Positions 44,039 through 52,933 of a stretch of DNA of 64,000 bases are shown piece by piece. The stretch is from contig NZ_CP159981.1 of the NCBI RefSeq assembly GCF_041380365.1, positions 930,001-994,000 of the forward strand. The letters run 5' to 3'. Under the pieces are notes generated by a model, which ran no database searches, had not been told where the DNA came from, and saw only the letters and a list, made by a program, of their open reading frames with translations. The position numbers were made by a program, and so were the translations under genes. This DNA is from Buchananella sp. 14KM1171 (GTDB taxonomy: Bacteria; Actinomycetota; Actinomycetes; Actinomycetales; Actinomycetaceae). Within the stretch, counting starts at the first letter, position 1. Each line of letters opens with the position of its first letter.

Positions 44039-44116
44039 ACCCCGAGCGCACAAGAGCGAGTTCGGGGTACATCCGACCGACCGGTGCCATGGCACCAAGC
44101 GGTCACATGTACCCCG
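44039..44116 (+). promoter_or_regulatory. Structured leader with mutually exclusive hairpins
   Basis: Two alternative stems share the bases 44063-44068. Stem 1 pairs ACCCCGA (44039-44045) with TCGGGGT (44062-44068). Stem 2 is a 54-base imperfect palindrome: CGGGGTACAT (44063-44072) with ATGTACCCCG (44107-44116), GACCG with CGGTC, and the perfect palindrome GGTGCCATGGCACC (44083-44096), separated by symmetric 2- and 3-base mismatches. It sits 131 bp before the lipoprotein start. The layout would suit an attenuator or a DNA cruciform site; no known riboswitch class is recognised. Confidence 0.5.
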
Positions 44117-44247
44117 TTGCAGCATTTGCGAGCCTGGGGGCCAGGGCCGTGCGACCGTCATCCACGACGAGCCACATTCGCCGCCCGGAGTTCCAATCTC
44201 CCCTTCCCTTCCTCCGATAACCTGGAAGATGAAGGGAGGTAGCTCAC

Positions 44248-44961
44248 ATGTTCCGCTCGCACAATTCGAGACGAGTTCTTACCGGCATAGCGCTCCTGGC
44301 GCTTGTCCCCCTCTCGCTTTCCTCCTGTGGCAAGGGCTCCGAGGCCCGGCCCGACGGGGAAGGCCACACCACCCCACCCGCTGCTTCCGCTGCGGCTCCC
44401 ACACAGACCGACAGCCCAGCAGCCACCGCTCCCGGTGAGGAGAGTCCTGCCCCACCGGCACCAACCGACCATGCGCCACCGGCCCTCACGCGAACACCTG
44501 AGGCACCACCGGCTCCGCAGCCCACAGCGGCGCCCGCGCCTGTGTTCGACATTCCCCCGGCCGCCCAGCCGCCCCAGTCGATCCACAACCCTGACGGTGT
44601 AGCCGTGGCGATCATCGTTTCCCCGTCCGGGAACATCTGCTGCGACATGTTTAAGGACTCCGCCCTCTACTGCGTCGTCAGCTCTTGGAGCACGGACAAG
44701 CCCTACGGACTGGATGACCTGGGACGTCCCGTCATGCAGGTGTCGCTAGAGGAGGACGGCTCGCTCTACGCCTCCGGGCGCGGCGACGCGCCCGCCTGCG
44801 CCGGCCTCTACGGCACCGCACCACAGGTGCTCGGCTACGGGCAGAGCGTCAGGTACGGCGACAGCGTCTGCCGCTCCGCAGAGACCGGCATGTCCTGCTG
44901 GAACACGGTGTACAAGAAGGGCTTCACCGTGAACCGGGACGGCTGGACTGAGATCAAGTAA
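44248..44961 (+). CDS. Lipoprotein with DUF6636-like domain
   Basis: 237 aa, ATG with GGGAGGT eight bases upstream. The signal peptide ends in a lipobox, LSSC (Cys27), so the protein is predicted to be lipid-anchored outside the membrane. Residues 30-110 are a Pro/Ala/Thr linker. The C-terminal domain runs from SPSGNICC through a CxxG and YGQSV segment to GMSCWN and a NRDGW end. It has six or more Cys and the pattern I associate with DUF6636. The membrane protein at 16.8-18.0 kb ends in a related domain. Function unknown. Convergent with disA, 17 bp apart. Confidence 0.8.
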   Translation: MFRSHNSRRVLTGIALLALVPLSLSSCGKGSEARPDGEGHTTPPAASAAAPTQTDSPAATAPGEESPAPPAPTDHAPPALTRTPEAPPAPQPTAAPAPVFDIPPAAQPPQSIHNPDGVAVAIIVSPSGNICCDMFKDSALYCVVSSWSTDKPYGLDDLGRPVMQVSLEEDGSLYASGRGDAPACAGLYGTAPQVLGYGQSVRYGDSVCRSAETGMSCWNTVYKKGFTVNRDGWTEIK

Positions 44962-44978
44962 CCGGCCCCTGGCCCGGG

Positions 44979-46052
44979 TCACACGAAGCGGTCAATGACC
45001 GTGACCTGGGCCAGGCGGTCTAGGCCGTCGTGCACCGCCCGGGCGCGCAGCGGCCCCACCCCGTCCACCGTGAGCAGGTCCTCCTCGCTGGCCGCGAGGA
45101 TGGCGGGCAGCGGCCCGAGCTGGGCGATGATGGAGTCCGCGACCACCGACGGCACCCGCGGGATGCGGGCCAGCATGCGGTGACCGCGCGGGGTGACCGG
45201 CAGGTCCAGCCCGAGCCCCTGCGGGTCCTTCCACCCGAGCGCCCGCGCGACGATGCTGAAGTCCACCAGCTCGGAGGAGTTCAGCCAAGTCAGGTGGGAC
45301 TCGGCGGCACCCAGCTCGCTCGGGTAGGCGACGTAGTCGCGCAGCACCAGGGAGCGGTCCCTGGAGACGCCCCGGTTGAGCTCGTCGAGCTGCAGGGCGA
45401 CCAGGCGGCCGTCCGTGCCGAGCTCCGCCACGTAGTCGTCGATCTCCGCAGCGATTCGACGCACCATCTCCAGGCGCTGCAGCACCACGGCCACGTCGCG
45501 GATGGTGACCATGTCCGTGAACTCCAGGGCGGTCAGGGCCCTGGAGACCTCCTCCAGGCGGGTGGTGTAGCGCTCCAGGGTGGCGATCGCCTGGTTGGCG
45601 CGCCCCAGGATGGCGGTGGAGGATTCCAGCACGTGCCGTTCGGCGCCCAGGAACAGGGCGACCACCTCCATGGACTTGGAGACCGTGATGACCGGCAGGC
45701 CGGTCTGGCGCGCCACGCGGGCGGCGGTGCGGTGGCGCATGCCCGTCTCGGTGGTGGGGATGGCGGTGTCAGGCGTGAGCTGCACGTTGGCTCGCACGAT
45801 CCGCCCGCGGGAGTGGTCCACCACCACGGCACCGTCCATCTTGGCCAACTCGCGCAGGCGGGTGGCGGAGAACTCCACGTCCAGCTCGATGCCGTCGGAG
45901 CACAGCTGCGCCACCTGCTCGTTCCAGCCCAGGACGATCAGCGCGCCCGTCCGGCCGCGCAGGATGCGCTCCAAGCCGTCCCTGACCTCGGTGCCAGGCG
46001 CGACGGCGCGCAGCGCCTCCTTCATGATCAGTGCACCCGCGTGCTCGCTCAC
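44979..46052 (-). CDS. disA: Diadenylate cyclase / DNA integrity scanning protein
   Basis: 357 aa from the GTG at 46052, which follows GGGAAGGGGGCAGG; an upstream GTG at 46079 would add nine residues without a ribosome site. The DAC domain makes cyclic di-AMP from two ATP. Its motifs are seen as KMDGAVVVD and GMRHRTAARVA. A helical spine follows (about 150-300), and a C-terminal helix-hairpin-helix region (LLTVDGVGPLRARAV) binds branched DNA. RadA, encoded just upstream, is the usual partner. Length is normal. Confidence 0.95.
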   Translation of the reverse strand: MSEHAGALIMKEALRAVAPGTEVRDGLERILRGRTGALIVLGWNEQVAQLCSDGIELDVEFSATRLRELAKMDGAVVVDHSRGRIVRANVQLTPDTAIPTTETGMRHRTAARVARQTGLPVITVSKSMEVVALFLGAERHVLESSTAILGRANQAIATLERYTTRLEEVSRALTALEFTDMVTIRDVAVVLQRLEMVRRIAAEIDDYVAELGTDGRLVALQLDELNRGVSRDRSLVLRDYVAYPSELGAAESHLTWLNSSELVDFSIVARALGWKDPQGLGLDLPVTPRGHRMLARIPRVPSVVADSIIAQLGPLPAILAASEEDLLTVDGVGPLRARAVHDGLDRLAQVTVIDRFV

Positions 46053-46179
46053 CCTCTGCCTGCCCCCTTCCCAAAACACTGCGGTAAAGCCTATGGCCGA
46101 CGCCCCGCCGGCCGCCCTTCGGCACGGTTACGATTCCGCATCCACCGCCCCAAACCCCTCGTCACATTCCCTGCGGGAC

Positions 46180-46254
46180 CTGCCGACTAGGCCCCGGACC
46201 GGCCCTGCCGACTAGGCCCCGCACCGGCCCTGCCGACTAGGCCCCGGACCGGTC
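46180..46254. repeat. 25-bp tandem repeat, three copies, touching the radA stop codon
   Basis: Units start with CTGCCGACTAGG at 46180, 46205 and 46230, exactly 25 bp apart and nearly identical. The last unit enters the stop codon of radA (46253-46255). The repeats occupy part of the radA-disA spacer. Confidence 0.9.
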
Positions 46255-47647
46255 AGCGCGCGCGGGCCAGCCCCACCTGCGCGGCGGCGTCGGCCAGGGT
46301 GCCCACCTCCACCACGTGGCGCTGGTGGGCACGGGCCACCTTGGCGGCGGTGCCGGCGGGCACCAGGATGCGCTGCTGCCCCAGCCGCACGCCCTCGGCC
46401 ACCCGCTGGGCGATCATGGGCACGGGGCGCACCTCCCCGGCGAGCGTGACCTCGCCGATCGCCCCGGTGCCGGCGGGCAGGGCGACCTCCCGGGCGGCGG
46501 ACATCACGGCCAGGCAGACGGCCAGATCCGCCGCCGGGTCGCGCAGGCTGATCCCACCCACGGTGGCCAGGAACAGGTCCTTGTCTCCCAGCCGCAGCCG
46601 GCCGGTGCGTTCGGAGACGGCCACGAGCATCGCGCAGCGGGAGGAGTCCAGCCCGGAGACTCCCCGGCGCGGGTTGGGGACGGTGGAGGCCACCGTGAGT
46701 GCCTGCACCTCCGCCAGCAGCGGGCGGCGGCCCTCCACGGTGACGGTGAGGCACACCCCCGGCCCGGCCTGCCCGTTCTGGGACCTGAAGAGCGCGGAGG
46801 GATCGGGCACCTCCTCCAGCCCCGCGTCGGTCTGCTCGAAGCAGGCCACCTCGTCGGCCGGACCGTAGCGGTTCTTCACGGTGCGCAGCAGGCGCAGGGA
46901 GGTGTGCCGGTCCCCGTCCAGGGAGAGCGTGGTGTCCACGACGTGCTCCAACGCGCGCGGCCCGGCCACCACCGATTCCTTGGTTACTTGCCCCACCAGG
47001 CAAAGCGGTACCCCGAGTTCCTTGGCCACCCGGGTGAGGGATTGGGCCACGGCCATCACCTGAGCCACTCCCCCGGCGCGGCCTTCCACCTGCGCCGAGG
47101 CGATGGTCTGCACCGAGTCCACGATCACCAGTTCCAGGCCCGCAGTGTCCGTGATGAGACCGATCACGGCACCGAGCTCGGTCTCGTCGCTGAGCAGCAG
47201 CCCCGGGCAGTTCGCGCCTATCCGGCGGGCGCGCACGGCGATCTGCTCCACCGATTCCTCGCCGCTGACGTAGAGGACGCTGCCGCCGGAGGTGGCGCAC
47301 ACGGAGTTGGCCACCGTGAGCAGCAGGGTGGACTTGCCCGCGCCAGGTTCGCCGCTGAGCAGCAGAACCTGGCCGGGCACCAGGCCCCCGCCCACCACGC
47401 GGTCGAACTCCGGGCAGTCGGTGCTGAGCCTGGTGGCGGGTCCGGCCAGGATCACCTCCGTGACCGGCTTGGCGGGTTGGCGTGGGGCGCTGACCTTGAC
47501 GGGCGCCTGCCCGCCTGCGGAGAGCGCCGCTGGGGCGGCCTCCTGCGCGATGGTGCCGAACTCGCCGCACCGGGCGCACCGCCCGGTCCACTTGACGGGC
47601 TTGGCGCCGCAGGCGGAGCACCGGTACTGCGTAGCGTTTCTTGCCAT
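46253..47647 (-). CDS. radA: DNA repair protein RadA
   Basis: 464 aa. An N-terminal zinc finger has C10, C13, C24 and C27. The RecA-like ATPase has its P-loop GEPGAGKST at 99-107, and the RadA-specific KNRYG motif sits in the middle. The C-terminal Lon-like domain includes GGISLRDPAADLAV. RadA helps process recombination intermediates and promotes branch migration. It precedes disA on the same strand with 200 bp between; DisA-RadA pairing is established in other bacteria. The frame, start and length are typical. Confidence 0.96.
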   Translation of the reverse strand: MARNATQYRCSACGAKPVKWTGRCARCGEFGTIAQEAAPAALSAGGQAPVKVSAPRQPAKPVTEVILAGPATRLSTDCPEFDRVVGGGLVPGQVLLLSGEPGAGKSTLLLTVANSVCATSGGSVLYVSGEESVEQIAVRARRIGANCPGLLLSDETELGAVIGLITDTAGLELVIVDSVQTIASAQVEGRAGGVAQVMAVAQSLTRVAKELGVPLCLVGQVTKESVVAGPRALEHVVDTTLSLDGDRHTSLRLLRTVKNRYGPADEVACFEQTDAGLEEVPDPSALFRSQNGQAGPGVCLTVTVEGRRPLLAEVQALTVASTVPNPRRGVSGLDSSRCAMLVAVSERTGRLRLGDKDLFLATVGGISLRDPAADLAVCLAVMSAAREVALPAGTGAIGEVTLAGEVRPVPMIAQRVAEGVRLGQQRILVPAGTAAKVARAHQRHVVEVGTLADAAAQVGLARAR

Positions 47648-47793
47648 GCCCTCACGTTAGCGCCCGCCACCAACATTGGTTGCTCGCCTCCGCTCGGGCC
47701 GGTTCCTGCCTGGGATAGCCGACCCGCCGGCCTTGCACCGGCGCCACCGCCCAACGCGCGCTGCCCGCACTGGTACCGGCAGCCGCGCCGGCG

Positions 47794-48804
47794 CTACTCC
47801 AGTACCAGCACGTGCTGGCCGCCGATCTTCTCTCCGCCCAGCATGAGCTGGACCACGTAGGTGCCGGGCCGGGACTCGCCCGCCGGGGCGCAGCCCTCTG
47901 CCCGCACCACGCCGTCCCAGGACAGGCTGCCCTTCCAGCTATCCCCGGCCTTGAGCAGCAGCTGCTTGGTGGGGGGCTGCTCCCCGGCGCACACCAGCGT
48001 GTTGATGATCGTCTCTTGCCCGGAGGTGATCACCATGCCCAGCGTGCCGGGGCCGGCCTGCACCAGGCAGGGCAGCGCGGAGGTGGTGGAGACCGCCAGT
48101 TCAACGGTGATCGGCTTGCCGGCCGCAGCGGTGGCGGGGATGGCCGGTTCTATCCGCACCTCCTGCGCGGGGCAGGCGACCGGCGTGGGGATGGTCGAGG
48201 GCTTGGGTAGGGGATCGCCCTGGAGCTGCTTGACCAGCATGGGCACCGCTAGGAGGGCGATCAGCAGGATCAGCACGATGACGGTGAGCACCGAGGCGAG
48301 CCGCCTCCAGTTGGTGGCAAACCACTGGCCTAGAGCCGAGGCGAACGGAGTTGCCCGCCGCAGCGTGGGCTGCACGGCTGGACGACGCCCCGCCGGCCGC
48401 CCCGAGCCCTCGCCCGCCCCGCGTTGGTGGCCGCGAGACTGGACGCTCGGGCGAGCGGCGGGGGTAGGCCGCCTGGCGGCCTGGCCCGTGCCGGCCGCAC
48501 CGGCCGGTGGGCGCGCCGGCGCCTGCCGGCCGGGAGTCGCGCCCCGCTGGGCTGCGCCGGTCGAGCCTGCGCGCTCACCGTGGGCGTGCGCAGGGCCCCT
48601 GCCCGCGGCACCTGCCGCCCCGCGTGGGAAAGCCGCCTGCCCGGTACCCGTCCGGCCGGCCCACTGGCCGCCTGCGGCCGGGCGCGGTGGGCGGCCGGCC
48701 CGCCCCGCCGCGCCGCTGGCCCAACTGCCGTCGCTGTTGGGCCGGCGCGGGCCGCGCCCGCCGGGCTTGCCGAACGGGGAACGTGGTGGGGTGGGCTCCT
48801 GCAT
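47794..48804 (-). CDS. Membrane protein with disordered basic N-terminus and exterior beta domain
   Basis: 336 aa, ATG at 48804. Residues 1-160 are rich in Gly, Ala, Pro and Arg (PGGRGPRRPNSDG and similar) and probably disordered in the cytoplasm. One helix (SVLTVIVLILLIALLAVPML, about 168-190) is followed by an exterior domain with three Cys and beta-strand pattern (PITVELAVSTTSALPCLV, WKGSLSWDG, PGTYVVQLML). No family recognised. It ends the folate/dacB gene run. Confidence 0.75.
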   Translation of the reverse strand: MQEPTPPRSPFGKPGGRGPRRPNSDGSWASGAAGRAGRPPRPAAGGQWAGRTGTGQAAFPRGAAGAAGRGPAHAHGERAGSTGAAQRGATPGRQAPARPPAGAAGTGQAARRPTPAARPSVQSRGHQRGAGEGSGRPAGRRPAVQPTLRRATPFASALGQWFATNWRRLASVLTVIVLILLIALLAVPMLVKQLQGDPLPKPSTIPTPVACPAQEVRIEPAIPATAAAGKPITVELAVSTTSALPCLVQAGPGTLGMVITSGQETIINTLVCAGEQPPTKQLLLKAGDSWKGSLSWDGVVRAEGCAPAGESRPGTYVVQLMLGGEKIGGQHVLVLE

Positions 48805-48857
48805 ACCCTCGACGTTACGGGTTGGCCCCGAGGGAGGGCGGCTAGACGCGCCGGGAC

Positions 48858-49343
48858 TTAGCTGGGAGCCGAGGCCGCCGGGTCTGCGCCCCGGCTGGAG
48901 TCGGTGCCCTCGTCATCGTCGTCCAGGAGGCACCAGCGTTCCACCACCAGCCCGCTCACCACCAGGAACACGGACGCGGCGGCGCAGGCGGCCGCGTAGA
49001 GCGCCTGCTCGCGCGGGTAGGGGGCGGACAGGTGCGGTAGGGCGGCCACCAGGTGCGCCGCGAAGTAGCCCAGCAGGCCGCTGCCCAGGTAGGCGCAGGC
49101 GAAGGCCAACGCCACCACCCGGGCCGCCGCCACGCCGGTCAGGGCGCGCTTGCCGTCCCGGCGGCGCACCTGCCGCCCGACGCCCAGGGTCACCACCCCG
49201 GTGATGAACAACGGCACCGCCGTCACCCACAGCACGGGCGGGGCAAGCACCCCCATGCGGTCTGCGGCCAGCAGCATCGCCAGGGCGACGATGAACACTG
49301 CCCCCGCCACCTGCAGGAGGGTGACCAGTCTTAGCCTCTGCAT
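48858..49343 (-). CDS. DUF3180 family membrane protein
   Basis: 161 aa with four hydrophobic helices (about 7-25, 35-55, 73-95, 110-130) and an acidic C-terminal tail (LLDDDDEGTDSS). Size and position directly after folK fit DUF3180, found at this place in many actinobacterial genomes. Starts 12 bp after the FolB-FolK stop. Function unknown. Confidence 0.85.
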   Translation of the reverse strand: MQRLRLVTLLQVAGAVFIVALAMLLAADRMGVLAPPVLWVTAVPLFITGVVTLGVGRQVRRRDGKRALTGVAAARVVALAFACAYLGSGLLGYFAAHLVAALPHLSAPYPREQALYAAACAAASVFLVVSGLVVERWCLLDDDDEGTDSSRGADPAASAPS

Positions 49344-49355
49344 GGCGCCGAGCCG

Positions 49356-51839
49356 CTACTGCCCCAGCACCTGGTCCCAGGAGGGCTTGGCCTCCCAGTC
49401 ATCGTTACCCGCCTCGGCGCCGTCAGCGCCTAACAGCGGGGGCGCCGGCGGGGCCGGCGGCAGCGGCGCGATGTCCCCCACCTCCGGCGGCGGAGCCGGG
49501 GCGGGAACCGGCGGCACGTCTGCCTGTTGGGCGGCAGCGTCGTTGGCCAGTTCCAGGTCGGCGGCCGCGCCGTAGCCCGCCTTCTCCGCCAGGGTCTGGG
49601 TGACCTCAGCTGTGCGCCCGGTGGGCGCGAAGGAGGGCGGCATGGTGGCCGGGGCGTCCACGTACTCGGCCTCCCCCAGCAGGAAGGCGGGATCGAAGGG
49701 GTGCGCCCCATCCGCCTGCTCGCCGGGCTCGGGGACCGGGGCGGGGGCAACGTCGGCGGCGGCTTCGCCCGCCCCTGCGGGGAGCTCAGCGTCCCGCTCC
49801 TGCCCGGCGGGCGCCGGGGTGGGCCAGCCGGACTCGTCGATCCGCACCGGTGTCTCCAGCGCCGGCACGTCGCTCGGGTCGGGGGCCGGCACCTCCCAGC
49901 TCGCCTGGGGCGGCGCGGGCGCCTCCTCCTGGGGCTCGGGGGCGGTGACGGGAACGAAGATCGGCTCGAAGGGGTGGGCGTCCAGCGGGCCAGGCTCGTG
50001 CGCGGCCTCCTGGCCGCCCTCCTCTTGCGCGGACGCGAGCACGGGCTGCCCGGCCGGGGCGGCCAGCGCGGACAGGTCCACCACCGGCGCGAAGGCCGGC
50101 AGTTCGGCTCCGAATCCTGCCTGGTCCTCGCCCTCGGCCTGCCACTGCTCCGCGTCACCGGCCTCGCCAGCCTGGTCTCCGGTCGGCTCCTCCTGGCCGG
50201 GCCAGGCTTCCTGCGCGCCCTCGCCCTGTTCGCCTGCCACCACGGGCTCGAACACCACGGCAGCGCCAGGCTCGCCCTCCTCGCCGCCAGCCGTCTCCTC
50301 CCCCACGGCCTCGGCGGCGCCGAAGGGCGACTCGGTGATGGGGAAGTCTGCTACGGGGGTGTGGGCGAGCTCGGCCTGCTCCGGCTCGAAGCCGGCCGCC
50401 TCTGCGGCGGGGGCCTGGTCGGTGTGCTCGGCGGGCGCCTGGTGGGCCGGCTCGACCGGTGCCCAGCCGGCGGCTTCCTCCACCTCGGGCTCGACCGGCG
50501 CGCCGCCCTGCTCCGTGCCCGGTTCGGCGGCCGGTTCGGCGGCCGGCGCGGCGAGGGTGGGCCACTCCTCGATCACCTGCAGGATCTGGGCGTGCCCGGC
50601 CCGCTCGCTCAACTCGGCTGCGGTGAGGGCCTGGTCGGCCAGACGGCCCTGCGGGGCGATGAGCGCCCACGGGTAGAGCACGAAGGCGCGCTCGGCGGCG
50701 CGCGGGTGGGGCAGCGTCAGCTCAGGGTCTGCGCTGACCACGCCCTGGTAGTCCACCAGGTCCAGGTCCAGCGTGCGCGCACCCCAGCGCTCCTGGCGCA
50801 CCCGCCCGAACTCGTCCTCCACCGCGTGGAGGGCCGCCAGCAGGGCGGCCGGGGCGAGCGTGGTGGCACCCGTGAGCACGGCGTTGTAGTAGTTGGGCTG
50901 GTCCTCCTGGCCGGGCGCCAGCGCGGGGGCGGTGACCACCAGCGGGGAGACCTGCTCCACGCTCAGCCCCTCCAGGCCGCGCAGCCTGTCCACGGCGCGA
51001 GCCAGCGTGCCGGCCGGGTCACCCAGGTTGGCGCCCAGGGCGATGACCACCGCCGCCTGGCCCTGCGGCGCGGCGTGCAGGTCCGCCGCCGGGGCGGCCT
51101 CCTCCGGTTCTGCCGCCTGGACCTCGCCGGGCGCCGGCCACCGCAGGTCGGCCTCCCCCTCCGGCGCGAACACCGAGGCGCTCGCGGGGGCCAGGTCGCC
51201 GCCCGCAGCGGCAGCCCCGGCAGCCCCGGTGGCTGCGGCTGCGCCGGCCAGTATGGCGCCCGCGCCGGCGGTGAGGCCTGCGGAGACGTCGGCCGACTCG
51301 CCGCCCGACTCGCCCAGCGTCTGGCCGCCGCCTGAACCCGCCTCGTCGCCCTCGGCGCCCTCGACGCCACCCTGGGGGGCGGCCTCGGGGGCGAAGCGGC
51401 CGGCGGGCACGTCGGCCACCGCGTCGATAGCGGCGGGCAGACTCGCCTCCTCCTGCTCGGCGGGGGCGGAGAGGTTGCGGCGGTAGATGGTGACGGCCAC
51501 GTCGTCGAAGGGCACGCTCAGGGGCGCCTCGGGCTTGTGGATGGTCACCTCGACGGCGTGGACGCGCTCGTCGCGCAGGGCCACGGCGGCCACGCGGGAG
51601 GCCAGCGTCTCGATCAGGTTGACCGGCTGGCCGGCCAGGATGGCCACGACCGCCTCGCTGACGGCGCCGTAGTCCACCGTCTCGGCGAGCTCGTCGGAGC
51701 GGGCGGCGGCGCGGGTGTCCACCTCCAGCACCAGGTCGGCCACGAACAGCTGGCCCTCCTCGCGCTCCTGCTCGAACACGCCGTGGAAGCCCCGGGCACT
51801 GATGCCCTTAAGAGTGATGCGATCGGACCTGCGCTGCAT
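49356..51839 (-). CDS. folB-folK: Bifunctional dihydroneopterin aldolase / HPPK with a 400-residue acidic tail
   Basis: 827 aa, ATG with GGAGGGG upstream. Residues 1-122 are FolB (LKGISARGFHGVFEQEREEG, VNLIETLASRVA, VTIHKPEAPL). A low-complexity linker leads to FolK at about 265-425 (VIALGANLGDP, YYNAVLTG, RWGARTLDLDLVDY, LPHPRAAERAFVLYPW). These are consecutive steps in folate synthesis. From about 430 to 827 the protein is Glu/Ala/Pro-rich with no recognisable domain, ending in a different, Trp-containing segment (DDWEAKPSWDQVLGQ). Fusions of FolB and FolK are known; the long tail is unusual for a cytoplasmic enzyme. Confidence 0.93.
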   Translation of the reverse strand: MQRRSDRITLKGISARGFHGVFEQEREEGQLFVADLVLEVDTRAAARSDELAETVDYGAVSEAVVAILAGQPVNLIETLASRVAAVALRDERVHAVEVTIHKPEAPLSVPFDDVAVTIYRRNLSAPAEQEEASLPAAIDAVADVPAGRFAPEAAPQGGVEGAEGDEAGSGGGQTLGESGGESADVSAGLTAGAGAILAGAAAATGAAGAAAAGGDLAPASASVFAPEGEADLRWPAPGEVQAAEPEEAAPAADLHAAPQGQAAVVIALGANLGDPAGTLARAVDRLRGLEGLSVEQVSPLVVTAPALAPGQEDQPNYYNAVLTGATTLAPAALLAALHAVEDEFGRVRQERWGARTLDLDLVDYQGVVSADPELTLPHPRAAERAFVLYPWALIAPQGRLADQALTAAELSERAGHAQILQVIEEWPTLAAPAAEPAAEPGTEQGGAPVEPEVEEAAGWAPVEPAHQAPAEHTDQAPAAEAAGFEPEQAELAHTPVADFPITESPFGAAEAVGEETAGGEEGEPGAAVVFEPVVAGEQGEGAQEAWPGQEEPTGDQAGEAGDAEQWQAEGEDQAGFGAELPAFAPVVDLSALAAPAGQPVLASAQEEGGQEAAHEPGPLDAHPFEPIFVPVTAPEPQEEAPAPPQASWEVPAPDPSDVPALETPVRIDESGWPTPAPAGQERDAELPAGAGEAAADVAPAPVPEPGEQADGAHPFDPAFLLGEAEYVDAPATMPPSFAPTGRTAEVTQTLAEKAGYGAAADLELANDAAAQQADVPPVPAPAPPPEVGDIAPLPPAPPAPPLLGADGAEAGNDDWEAKPSWDQVLGQ

Positions 51840-51928
51840 TTGCCCCTCCTTTTCCCTTACCGATTATTCCTGCCAGCAAACGTGCGCGGAGGTCTTTGCC
51901 GGCCCGCGCGCCCTATTTGTCTTGTGTT

Positions 51929-52933
51929 TCAGCCGCCCGGTGGGTGTGGTTGGACGACGCTGCCGCCCGCCGCCACCCACGCTGCGGCCACCGCGCGCGC
52001 GTCGCGGGAGTATGCGACATTGTGCACGCGCACCGCCCAGGCGCCGGCCAGTGCGGCCAGGGCGGTGGTGGTGGCGGTGGCCACGTCCCGCCCGGTGGGC
52101 CCCTGGTCGGCCTCTCCCAGTGCGGCGGCCAGGAGGCGCTTGCGGGAGGTGCCGATCAGGAGCGGGTAGCCCAGCTCCAGCAGGGTGGGGGTGTGGGCCA
52201 GGAGCGTCCAGGACTGCGCCGCGTCCTTGGCGAAGCCGATGCCGGGGTCCAGGACCAGGCGGTCGGCCTGCCCGCCCGCGGCCAGGTAGCGCTCGACGGC
52301 GGCGGCCAGCTCTCCCCTCACGTCTGCTACCACGTCGGTGTAGGTGGCCTGCGAGTCCATGGTCTGCGGGGTGCCGCGCATGTGCTGGCACAGGTAGATC
52401 GGGGCCGCCCCGGTGGGCAGGCGCAGCGCCGCCACCGTGGCGTGCATGCGCGGGTCGGCGCCGCCGGTGACGTCGTTGACCATGACCGCGCCGGCCGCGA
52501 CCGCAGCGGCGGCGACCTCGGCGCGGAAGGTGTCCACGCTGACGGGCACGCCGGGCAGCTCGCGGGCCAGCGCCGCGATAACGGGCACCACGCGCTCGGC
52601 CTCCTCGGCGGCAGCCACCGGGGCGGCACCGGGCCGGGTCGAGTAGCCGCCCACGTCCAGGATCTGCGCGCCCTGGTCCACCAGGGCGCGCGAGTGCGCC
52701 ACGGCGGCGGCCACGCTCGTGAAGCGCCCGCCGTCCGAGAACGAATCGGGGGTCACGTTGACCACCCCCATCAGCAGGGGAAGCTGGGCCGCTCCGGGTG
52801 CGCCGCCGAGGAGCTCGGCGGCGAGGCTGGCGCCGCGGCGGGCCGCCGCCGCGGCGCCGCTCGGGCCGGGGCCGGCCTGTGCGCCGGCCGGCTCCGGGAG
52901 CGCTGCTGTGGGGAGCCCTAGCGGGTCGGTCAC
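51929..52933 (-). CDS. folP: Dihydropteroate synthase
   Basis: 334 aa from a GTG overlapping the folE stop (GTGA). The first 50 residues are an Ala/Gly-rich extension. The DHPS signatures follow: [16 protein letters not shown] (about 53-68), [16 protein letters not shown] and the DPGIGFAKD segment. A TSRKR segment near residue 260 completes the TIM barrel. It joins pterin pyrophosphate and p-aminobenzoate; it is the sulfonamide target. The C-terminal codons contain one copy of the dispersed GGACGACG motif. Confidence 0.95.
   Translation of the reverse strand: MTDPLGLPTAALPEPAGAQAGPGPSGAAAAARRGASLAAELLGGAPGAAQLPLLMGVVNVTPDSFSDGGRFTSVAAAVAHSRALVDQGAQILDVGGYSTRPGAAPVAAAEEAERVVPVIAALARELPGVPVSVDTFRAEVAAAAVAAGAVMVNDVTGGADPRMHATVAALRLPTGAAPIYLCQHMRGTPQTMDSQATYTDVVADVRGELAAAVERYLAAGGQADRLVLDPGIGFAKDAAQSWTLLAHTPTLLELGYPLLIGTSRKRLLAAALGEADQGPTGRDVATATTTALAALAGAWAVRVHNVAYSRDARAVAAAWVAAGGSVVQPHPPGG

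Noticed and set aside
44063-44116. Integron attC site
   Set aside because: The palindrome is nested, but the expected GTTRRRY/RYYYAAC core sites and an integrase are absent.
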